A stretch of 5,742 bases of DNA from Bacteroidales bacterium (GTDB lineage: Bacteria > Bacteroidota > Bacteroidia > Bacteroidales > JAOZMU01), in contig JAOZMU010000256.1 in assembly GCA_029934165.1 (NCBI GenBank), positions 1 through 5,742 of the forward strand, read 5' to 3'. The translations under genes and the position numbers were made by a program. Positions 1-5,636 of this stretch are shown piece after piece. The first letter of the stretch is position 1; each line of letters opens with the position of its first letter. The notes under the pieces were generated by a model that searched no databases, was not told the origin of the DNA, and worked only from the letters and a program-made list of their open reading frames with translations.

Positions 1-147
1 TCAAAGCTAACTGGTTAAGTAACAGGGGTGTCCAACTTTAGACTGGTAGCCAGATAATGATTTACGATTTGACTGAAAAACATGCCAAAAATTGTATAGG
101 TTAATTTGCTCTTTATCCTAAATAAAAACGAAGCAGATACGCAAATA

Positions 148-849
148 TTACCAACCGAGTTCACTAATTTGTTCTAATCGTTTCAAATTCAGAATTTTTA
201 TTTTCCGACCATGAATCCCAATAACTTTTTCGTTGGCAAACAGAGATAACGTCCTGATTGCGTTGGAAGTAGTCATGTTGGAGAGGCTCGCCAAGTCCTC
301 GCGAGAGAGATAAACTTTGATTGTATTCTCGTCTTCTTCCAGTCCGTAAGTATCTCTTAGAAAGAGTAATGACTCAGCCAACCGACCACGGACGTGTTTT
401 TGGGTGAGTGTTACGGTTCGTTTATTCGAAAATCCTAACTCGCGAGCCATGTATTTTATTATGTTCATAGCAAACCTATTGTTGGTTGCAAGCAACTGAT
501 AAACAACGAATTTGGGAATAGAACAAACTGTACAATCTTCCAAAGCAACGGCAGATGAAATGTAGTTGTCGTCGGCAAACAAGGCTCTATATCCAATGAA
601 ACCAACTGGTTTAGCCATTCGGACAATTTGCTCACGACCACCAACTCCTTCTTTGAAAATTTTTGCTTTACCACTCGACAGACAAAGTAAATCTGTCGGT
701 TTATCACCCTCCTTGTATATTAACTCACCTTTTTGGTACGAACGACAGATATGATATTGACCTAATAAGGCGAACTCTTCTTCTGTTAATTCTTTTAATA
801 TGGATATTTTGCTTTCGAAGCAATTTTCACAGTTTGCTAACTCTTTCAT
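148..849 (-). CDS. Crp/Fnr-family transcriptional regulator
   Basis: A 233-residue cytoplasmic DNA-binding regulator of usual family length. Residues about 20-125 form the cyclic-nucleotide-binding-like beta-roll (YKEGD at 45-49, SSGKAKIF at 58-65, ALEDCTVCSIP at 102-112). Residues about 150-222 form the winged helix-turn-helix: LSREDLASLSNMTTSNAIR at 181-199 is the recognition region and HGRKIKIL at 213-220 the wing. The usual phosphate-binding cassette (GE followed by an Arg-Ser pair) is replaced by GYRALF at 86-91 and SSA at 98-100, so cAMP binding is unlikely. Cysteines lie at 7, 10, 35, 56, 106 and 109. C7 and C10 form a CxxC, and C109 sits where FNR has its core cluster cysteine C122. 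The FNR cysteine matching C29 is absent (S16 is there), so Fe-S binding is only a possibility. The start is an ATG with a weak GGTGA eight bases upstream. It lies beyond a terminator-like hairpin and behind its own -7 box, so it is probably monocistronic. Targets and ligand are unknown. Confidence 0.95.
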   Translation of the reverse strand: MKELANCENCFESKISILKELTEEEFALLGQYHICRSYQKGELIYKEGDKPTDLLCLSSGKAKIFKEGVGGREQIVRMAKPVGFIGYRALFADDNYISSAVALEDCTVCSIPKFVVYQLLATNNRFAMNIIKYMARELGFSNKRTVTLTQKHVRGRLAESLLFLRDTYGLEEDENTIKVYLSREDLASLSNMTTSNAIRTLSLFANEKVIGIHGRKIKILNLKRLEQISELGW

Positions 850-862
850 TTAATCACCAATT

Positions 863-879
863 TTGAATAATCAAAGGTA
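863..879 (-). promoter_or_regulatory. Candidate promoter -7 box and overlapping dyad for the Crp/Fnr gene
   Basis: On the minus strand, 879-872 reads TACCTTTG, an exact match to the Bacteroidota -7 consensus TAnnTTTG. It lies 23-30 bases before the ATG at 849, giving a short leader. No TTG stands at the usual 17-23 base spacing upstream, so the -33 half is missing or degenerate. The dyad TTGA-ATAA-TCAA at 863-874 overlaps the box. It resembles a Crp/Fnr half-site pair, but its spacer is 4 bases where the TTGA/TCAA halves of an FNR site are 6 apart. Autoregulation would be a guess. Confidence 0.35.
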
Positions 880-959
880 AAAAAATGTTACAAAACATAA
901 AAAAAAGTTATAAACAAACTTTTCCTTAAAATAATTTTTGTCAAATTATCTTACAATAA

Positions 960-974
960 CAGGCAAAATGCCTG
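960..974 (-). terminator. Probable terminator after the exported-protein gene
   Basis: CAGGCA (960-965) and TGCCTG (969-974) form a perfect 6-bp stem with a 3-base loop, 12 bases past the stop codon at 987-989. On the minus strand the stem is followed by TTATTGT, a short and imperfect U tract. A second AT-only inverted repeat (ATAATTT 931-937, AAATTAT 943-949) lies just beyond and may add to it. Position and GC content of the stem favour an intrinsic terminator separating this gene from the regulator gene. Confidence 0.5.
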
Positions 975-986
975 ACTATCAATTTA

Positions 987-1604
987 TTATGGCACGTTTC
1001 CAAAAACTGCCCAAACCATCGCAACCAATAGCCCTGCACCACCTCCTAATAACGCTCTACGCATTCGTTTTGTTCGTAGTGTTTCTGCGTAGCCAAGAAT
1101 ATAATAGCCGTCTTTGCCATGTAAATTATTTTTATCTATAAATTTTTGCGAAGCAGGAACACTGCTACCTACTGTTAATCCGTATGCGAGAGGAGCAATT
1201 GGAGAAAAAGCTCCCAGCAAAAAAACAGAACCACAGCCTACCGCAGCTCCGCTCAAACTATAAAACAGGACTTTGTGCTTTTGGTCTGCATCAAACATTC
1301 CATGTATGTAATTACGTCTGTTTGTGATACTTATCTCCTTTTTTGTAGGTTGATAGAACAGAATTTCTTCGCCGGCCTCTTTTTTTATACAAAAAACATT
1401 ATCCAAAAATATTCGCTTACTACGACCACGTTGATTCTTATAATTAACTAAGTAATTAATCGAGTCGATGGTAAATTCCGGCATGATAACGCGATTTCCA
1501 TCTAACAACCAAAGAGTATCTTGTCCAAAAGAATTGCTCGGCATAAACAAAACTATTGTTAGCCACCAAATTATATATTTCAAAATTGTTAATTTTAGGC
1601 ACAT
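987..1604 (-). CDS. Exported hypothetical protein with two glycine-rich membrane segments
   Basis: A 205-residue protein that I do not recognise by name. Residues 1-27 look like a signal peptide: a short basic start, a hydrophobic core around 10-21, and SFG before Q28 as a likely signal peptidase I site. Residues 29-95 are a soluble, beta-rich stretch beginning DTLWLLDGNRV. Two glycine-rich hydrophobic segments follow, at about 113-149 and 184-202. Each is preceded by a similar motif: YIHGMFDADQKHK (99-111) and YILGYAETLRTKR (168-180), both fitting Y-I-x-G-x-x-[DE] followed by basic residues. This points to an internal duplication. The protein is probably anchored in an envelope membrane. It starts with ATG 23 bases after the stop of the upstream envelope gene, so the two are probably co-transcribed. 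A terminator-like hairpin follows its stop. Function is unknown, and no enzymatic motif is visible. Confidence 0.85.
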   Translation of the reverse strand: MCLKLTILKYIIWWLTIVLFMPSNSFGQDTLWLLDGNRVIMPEFTIDSINYLVNYKNQRGRSKRIFLDNVFCIKKEAGEEILFYQPTKKEISITNRRNYIHGMFDADQKHKVLFYSLSGAAVGCGSVFLLGAFSPIAPLAYGLTVGSSVPASQKFIDKNNLHGKDGYYILGYAETLRTKRMRRALLGGGAGLLVAMVWAVFGNVP

Positions 1605-1627
1605 TGTGCAGTTTTATTATTCATAAT

Positions 1628-2773
1628 TTATTTGCAAATTACTTTTACTGAGCCATTTGACCAACTGTGCATATTTGTTTTACTCCACCTTCGCGTTGAT
1701 TTTGGAAAATTTGTCTCTAAAGGTTCTTTGAATTTTTTTGTGCAGAAATCTTTTATCGAACTATTGGTTTTCCATGTTACATTATTTATTACAGCCGGAC
1801 CAGTAACATCTAATAATACAGAACCTTGAAAGTTTTTCTTGCTGTAAATTACCACTCGTGTTCCTTGGTCAACTGCAATTCCATCGAAAGTTGTTTTTAC
1901 GGCTTTAGGAAACGCAACCGAATTGTCTGGGTACTCGCCAGCACCAACGTACTCTGAGTATTTATCTACTACATATACTTCGCTTATATGTCCCGTCATT
2001 TGTTCATCTGAGATTAATGTACCCGCAAAAAATGCTCTACAACCAACTTCAGGCTGCGATGTTATTGCCTTGAGTTTCAGCCTGTTTTTAGTATTATCAG
2101 ACAATAAATCACTAACAGTAGTTTTACTTATACTATCAGATTCATATCCAGTTTTATTAGCAATAAGCGAAATCTGTCCACAGTCTGATAAAGCTAATTT
2201 TACGATTCCATTATGGTCAGTTTTCACATCAAATGTATTTATACTAGCATCTGGCATTTCGATATTTACTATAACAGTTGCCTCTGGTATATGAAGATTT
2301 GTGTTATCTTTGTTAACAACGTGTATTTCAACTTCTTGTCCGTCCATGCTAATTTCAACTGAAGTTGGACTATTCTTGATTAAATATTCCGAATTTTTAG
2401 TGTAACTGGTTTTATTGTAACAATCTAACGATACATGAGCCTCAATTTCAAAACTTCCATCTCGTCCAAAAAGTAGATGATAAACTCGGTATCCCTCAAT
2501 AGAAAATGAAGCAATGCCTTCGTTAGTCGTAAAATCTTCTTTTTCAATATCTTCGTCCGAATAGTTGTATAAAATATTCACTTTTGCATTTTCAATCAGA
2601 TTACCACTAATTTTATCGCTAATAGAGTACGTAACATCTTGAGTTACAGGGATTAAAAGCAATAGTGGAAGCAAAAGAAACAACAATATCCACCACGGAA
2701 ATGTTCGTTTGGTTAACTTAATAACATACTCCGCAGTATTAGAATTGTGTATTATAGTAGTTGTATTTTTCAT
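1628..2773 (-). CDS. Single-pass membrane protein with Ig-like modules and crystallin-like motif
   Basis: A 381-residue protein with no name I can assign. About 25 cytoplasmic residues precede one membrane helix at 27-44 (core WWILLFLLLPLLLLIPV), and the rest should lie in the periplasm. Two beta-sandwich modules resemble carboxypeptidase-regulatory or Ig-like folds: about 46-115 (N-E-G-x-A-S-F at 84-90) and about 148-212 (T-D-H-N-G-I-V at 185-191, then NKTGY). Residues 245-380 form a distinct C-terminal region. Within it, VVIYSKKNFQG (307-317) fits the Y-x-x-x-N-F-x-G pattern of a beta/gamma-crystallin Greek key, and the end carries RRWSKTNMHSWSNGS (361-375). Six cysteines (118, 198, 245, 344, 380 and none in the helix apart from these five plus no sixth being certain) could allow disulphides. 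The ATG at 2773 is preferred. A TTG at 2803 would add 10 residues (MLTIITILER) but reaches into a repeat. It lies 23 bases before the next gene, suggesting an operon. Confidence 0.86.
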   Translation of the reverse strand: MKNTTTIIHNSNTAEYVIKLTKRTFPWWILLFLLLPLLLLIPVTQDVTYSISDKISGNLIENAKVNILYNYSDEDIEKEDFTTNEGIASFSIEGYRVYHLLFGRDGSFEIEAHVSLDCYNKTSYTKNSEYLIKNSPTSVEISMDGQEVEIHVVNKDNTNLHIPEATVIVNIEMPDASINTFDVKTDHNGIVKLALSDCGQISLIANKTGYESDSISKTTVSDLLSDNTKNRLKLKAITSQPEVGCRAFFAGTLISDEQMTGHISEVYVVDKYSEYVGAGEYPDNSVAFPKAVKTTFDGIAVDQGTRVVIYSKKNFQGSVLLDVTGPAVINNVTWKTNSSIKDFCTKKFKEPLETNFPKSTRRWSKTNMHSWSNGSVKVICK

Positions 2774-2796
2774 ACGTTCTAAAATTGTAATTATCG

Positions 2797-2844
2797 TAAG
2801 CAAATAGTGTTATTTATTAGGAAAAGTATTATGTTGATATTCAA
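2797..2844. repeat. 47-base direct repeat, copy A
   Basis: It begins TAAGCAAATAGTGT (2797-2810) and ends in ATTATGTTGAT-A-TTCAA at 2844. It matches 5347-5393 in the same orientation at 42 of 47 aligned positions, with a single one-base gap (the extra T at 2811). It ends 24 bases upstream of the ATG of the single-pass membrane protein gene. On the minus strand it holds TTG and, 13 bases on, TACTTTTC, a poor -7-like string with a spacer that is too short, so a promoter role is not established. Confidence 0.8.
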
Positions 2845-3039
2845 GTTAATAACAGCTATAAAAGTGTGAATTATCTTTACATGTCCATTTAATAGTGAAA
2901 AGTTGGAAGAACTATTAAGAAAAATACTAATTCATTGATTAACAAAACTTTAAATAAATTAGCGTGAATTGTGTTTTTGCCTGATATTCAAATAATTAGA
3001 GACTGTAAGATAAACTTTTTCCGACTTTTCAGTTCTTTA

Positions 3040-3060
3040 AGGTCTAAGACCTATTTTTTA
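3040..3060 (+). terminator. Plus-oriented terminator-like hairpin
   Basis: AGGTC (3040-3044), loop TAA, GACCT (3048-3052), then ATTTTTTA. A perfect 5-bp stem followed by six Ts has the form of an intrinsic terminator for rightward transcription. All genes here run leftward, and the minus-strand continuation (TAAAGAACTG) has no U tract. It could end an unrecognised plus-strand transcript, limit antisense transcription into ligA, or be chance in AT-rich DNA. Confidence 0.3.
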
Positions 3061-3163
3061 TGAAACGTTTAAGCTGTGAATTAACAACTTAGGTTAATAA
3101 AAAGCGTAAGAACTTTTGTAAGAGTACTTACCTGAATTTTAATAGCTCGGACATAACTCGAAA

Positions 3164-3192
3164 CAAATTTAGTATAAACTACTAATTTGCAA
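3164..3192 (-). promoter_or_regulatory. Candidate promoter for the envelope operon
   Basis: On the minus strand, TTG (3192-3190) is followed after 18 bases by TAAATTTG (3171-3164). This fits the Bacteroidota TTG-N17-23-TAnnTTTG promoter. The -33 element lies inside the last codons of ligA. Transcription would run leftward through the gap to the ATG at 2773, giving a leader of nearly 390 bases. In DNA this AT-rich a chance match is possible. Confidence 0.33.
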
Positions 3193-5182
3193 GCATTTGA
3201 ATAAAATCTACTTCCGAAATAATTTTAACGTTGAACTTCTCTGCCTTTTGAATTTTAGATGGTCCAACTTTGTTTCCGGCAACTAAAAAATCTGTGCTTT
3301 TTGAAATCGAAGATGTGTTTTTACCACCATTTTTTTCTATTAACTCTTTCAATTCATTCCTTGAGATTGTTTCAAAACTGCCAGTTATCACAAACCGTTT
3401 TCCGGCAAGTATCATCGTTGTATTTTCCTTTTTTTCGGCAACAAACTGAACTCCATGAGCCTTTAACCGTTCAATATTTTTTCTGTTAATCTCTTCATTG
3501 AAATACAATTGGAGGCTTTCTGCTATTTTATCTCCAACTTCGTCAACGGCTGTAAGCTCTTCAAATGTTGCTGCCATAATTTTATCTATGGAACAGAAAG
3601 TTCGCACTAACTTCTTTGCCATCGACTCGCCTATATGTCTAATACCTAATGAATAAAGAACTTTCTCGAATGGAACTGCAATACTATCAGCAATACTATT
3701 GATTAGATTATGGGCAGATTTTTCACCAAAACGTTCTAAGTTGGTCAATTGGTCAATTTTTAAATCATACAAATCTGCAAAATCATTTATCAAATCGTTG
3801 TTAAAAAGTAGCTCAACAGTTGCCTCGCCTCCTTCGATATTCATGGCTTTGCGAGAGATAAAATGCTCTATTTTTCCCTTTATTTGTGGTGGACAACTGG
3901 CATCATTGGGGCAATAATGCTGGGCTTCTCCATCAATGCGCACTAATTCTGTTTGGCACTCTGGGCATAAATTAATAAAGTTGGTTTTTTCGCTATCAGG
4001 GCTTCGTCTTGATAAATCGACACTTGTGATTTTGGGTATAATTTCGCCTCCTTTTTCAACTGCTACACAATCGCCGACTCTTATGTCAAGTAGTTCTATC
4101 TGGTCTGCGTTGTGTAGCGAAGCTCTTTTTACAATTGTCCCTGCTAATTGCACGGGTTTCAGGTTGGCTACTGGCGTTATTGCTCCTGTACGTCCTACTT
4201 GATAACTTATTGATTCTAAGACAGAAAACAACTGTTCGGCTTGGTATTTATAAGAAACAGCCCAACGTGGTGCTTTTGCAGTATTTCCGAGTTCTTCCTG
4301 CTGCGAAATTGAGTCAACCTTAATGACAATGCCGTCAATATCATAAGGCAAATCGCTTCTTTTAGAATCCCAATTCTTAATGAACTCTACAACGCTCTTT
4401 ATATCTGTCATTTGAGATAAATGCGGAGGTATTTTAAACCCCCATTTTCTTGCCTGTGTAAGATTTTCGTAGTGAGAGTCTGACGGTAAATTTTCGCTTA
4501 AAACATAATATAAAAAACAGTCCAATTTCCGCTTCGCAACATTTGCCGAATTTCGCAATTTTAGAGTACCAGATGCTGCATTGCGAGGGTTTGCAAATTT
4601 AGATTTCCCATTTTTCTCCCGAATCTCATTCAACGAGTGAAAAACTTCGTGGGACATGAAAATCTCTCCACGTATCTCAAACTTTTCAGGGTAATTATCT
4701 CCACGCAATTCCAATGGAATACTACGTATTGTTCTAACATTTGCTGTTACATCGTCTCCCTCTACTCCATCGCCCCTAGTAACAGCACGAATCAGTTTCC
4801 CTTTTTCGTATGTAAGTCCTACTGCTGTGCCATCGTATTTTAGCTCACATACATACGTTATTTTACTTTCGATTGCCTTTTTTATACGAGAATCAAAATC
4901 AAATAACTCAGACTCCGAATATGTATTAGCAAGAGATAACATTGGGTATTTATGTTGTACTTGCTTAAAACTCTTATTTCTATCATCACCAATTCGTTGA
5001 GTTGGCGAATTAATATCAAAATATTTAGGGTTATCGGTTTCGAGCTGCTGAAGTTCTTTTAACATGGTATCATATTGATAATCAGAGGTTTCAGACACAG
5101 AAAGCACATAATAATTGTAATTATGTTTTTGAAGTTCAGAACGTAAAAATTCTATTTTACTTTCAATTTTGGGATTTTTCAT
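3182..5182 (-). CDS. ligA: NAD-dependent DNA ligase LigA
   Basis: A 666-residue cytoplasmic enzyme that seals 3'-OH/5'-phosphate nicks in duplex DNA during replication and repair, using NAD+ and releasing AMP and NMN. All family domains are present. Domain Ia spans about 1-70, with NAD-contact residues in DYQYD (35-39). The adenylation domain spans about 71-316, with catalytic K115 in ELKYDG (113-118), the SKFANPRNAASGTLK motif (194-208) and DGIVIKV (283-289). The OB fold spans about 320-400 (YQVGRTGAITPVA). A four-cysteine zinc finger uses C406, C409, C424 and C430. Helix-hairpin-helix repeats span about 440-580 (LGIRHIGES at 512-520, DEVGDKIAESL at 547-557). The C-terminal BRCT spans about 590-666. 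Length is normal for the family (E. coli LigA is 671). The ATG start puts the N-terminus where homologues begin, and the stop is TAG. It appears monocistronic, with over 350 gene-free bases on each side. No clear -7 box was found upstream. Confidence 0.99.
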   Translation of the reverse strand: MKNPKIESKIEFLRSELQKHNYNYYVLSVSETSDYQYDTMLKELQQLETDNPKYFDINSPTQRIGDDRNKSFKQVQHKYPMLSLANTYSESELFDFDSRIKKAIESKITYVCELKYDGTAVGLTYEKGKLIRAVTRGDGVEGDDVTANVRTIRSIPLELRGDNYPEKFEIRGEIFMSHEVFHSLNEIREKNGKSKFANPRNAASGTLKLRNSANVAKRKLDCFLYYVLSENLPSDSHYENLTQARKWGFKIPPHLSQMTDIKSVVEFIKNWDSKRSDLPYDIDGIVIKVDSISQQEELGNTAKAPRWAVSYKYQAEQLFSVLESISYQVGRTGAITPVANLKPVQLAGTIVKRASLHNADQIELLDIRVGDCVAVEKGGEIIPKITSVDLSRRSPDSEKTNFINLCPECQTELVRIDGEAQHYCPNDASCPPQIKGKIEHFISRKAMNIEGGEATVELLFNNDLINDFADLYDLKIDQLTNLERFGEKSAHNLINSIADSIAVPFEKVLYSLGIRHIGESMAKKLVRTFCSIDKIMAATFEELTAVDEVGDKIAESLQLYFNEEINRKNIERLKAHGVQFVAEKKENTTMILAGKRFVITGSFETISRNELKELIEKNGGKNTSSISKSTDFLVAGNKVGPSKIQKAEKFNVKIISEVDFIQMLAN

Positions 5183-5230
5183 TGTAATTAATTTAATGGA
5201 GGTTCAAATATTCTTAGTAATGGAAAATTA

Positions 5231-5250
5231 ATAATTGATAATTGATAATT
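5231..5250. repeat. ATAATTG tandem repeat
   Basis: ATAATTG occurs twice in a row (5231-5237, 5238-5244), followed by a partial third unit ATAATT (5245-5250). It lies about 50 bases upstream of the ligA start and leaves a very AT-rich tract that could aid promoter opening. It could also be simple slippage. Confidence 0.7.
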
Positions 5251-5346
5251 TTGCTTACGCCTGATTTAGTTTTAGTTAGGAATTTTAATGGCTTACTTTA
5301 TTAAATTCATTTTACTTATCACTATAACAATTGATTTGTTTTCAAA

Positions 5347-5393
5347 TAAGCAAATAGTGTATTTCTTGGAAAAAATATTATGTTGATTTTCAA
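5347..5393. repeat. 47-base direct repeat, copy B
   Basis: The partner of 2797-2844, in the same orientation, 2,550 bases away on the other side of ligA. The first 14 bases (TAAGCAAATAGTGT) are identical. The remaining 33 differ at 5 positions, plus the one-base gap. It lies about 165 bases upstream of the ligA ATG, so its distance to the next gene differs from that of copy A. Similarity stops at both ends, so this is a bounded repeat and not a longer duplication. Confidence 0.8.
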
Positions 5394-5429
5394 TTATTTC
5401 TACTTTACGAAGTTAGATTGAGATGATTA

Positions 5430-5512
5430 TTGCCCTGAAAAGGCTAAAATATCTTAGCGTAAGACAACGCCATACATAACTGTTGCACAGAAAGTTAGCC
5501 ATGAAAGGGCGA
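5430..5512. repeat. Imperfect palindrome able to form a three-way junction
   Basis: The outer helix pairs TTGCCCT (5430-5436) with AGGGCGA (5506-5512), with one G-T wobble. After a symmetric 5x5 internal loop, GGCTAA (5442-5447) pairs with TTAGCC (5495-5500). Inside are two abutting hairpins: TCTTA-GCG-TAAGA (5452-5464), and CAACG (5465-5469) with TGTTG (5481-5485) around an 11-base loop, including one G-T pair. The flanks also form a degenerate direct repeat of GCCnTGAAArGGC (5432-5444 and 5498-5510). This could be a dispersed repeat element, a structured RNA, or a recombination or regulator site. Which strand acts cannot be told. Confidence 0.5.
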
Positions 5513-5614
5513 AACATTTTACAACTTAATTGGTTTGAAGAGTGCGGTTTATTATTACACCTAACATTGCCAAATATTAATATATTACGCTATTTTTTGC
5601 CATATTTTTTTACG

Positions 5615-5636
5615 AAAAAAGTCAATAATTTTGACT
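5615..5636 (-). terminator. Minus-oriented terminator-like hairpin
   Basis: AGTCAA (5620-5625) and TTGACT (5631-5636) form a 6-bp stem with a 5-base loop. On the minus strand the stem runs into a TTTTT tract (5619-5615). It would end leftward transcription entering from beyond the right edge, isolating the ligA upstream region. The stem has only two GC pairs. Confidence 0.35.

Larger units (their letters stand above)
2774..3181. other. Non-coding gap between ligA and the envelope operon
   Basis: About 400 bases with no credible ORF on either strand. From right to left it holds a candidate minus-strand promoter at the ligA 3' end and short inverted repeats: GTAAG 3118-3122 with CTTAC 3127-3131, AAAAG 3100-3104 with CTTTT 3113-3117, and TTAAC 3081-3085 with GTTAA 3093-3097. 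On the minus strand the AAAAG/CTTTT stem is followed by TATT, so this cluster may include a weak ligA terminator. Further left are a plus-oriented terminator-like hairpin and copy A of the 47-base repeat. If the promoter is real, the envelope operon has a leader of nearly 400 bases. Confidence 0.6.

Noticed and set aside
1..147. tRNA or other RNA gene at the left edge (GC-richer 20-55 with a small hairpin)
   Set aside because: No cloverleaf arms or T-loop sequence can be assembled; only a 4-bp hairpin is visible.
1632..2294. Plus-strand ORFs opposite the envelope gene, and similar ones opposite ligA and the regulator
   Set aside because: They are antisense shadows of clear minus-strand genes, with no domain signatures of their own.
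2774..2803. TTG start at 2803 for the membrane protein (10 extra residues)
   Set aside because: The extension MLTIITILER is not needed for the membrane anchor and reaches into repeat copy A; the ATG at 2773 is the simpler start.
5198..5203. Perfect Shine-Dalgarno-like GGAGGT on the plus strand
   Set aside because: The next plus-strand ATG opens a three-codon frame only, and the real gene here runs on the opposite strand.
5430..5512. Integron attC recombination site
   Set aside because: The palindrome lacks GTTRRRY/RYYYAAC core sites at its ends and no integrase or cassette array is present.
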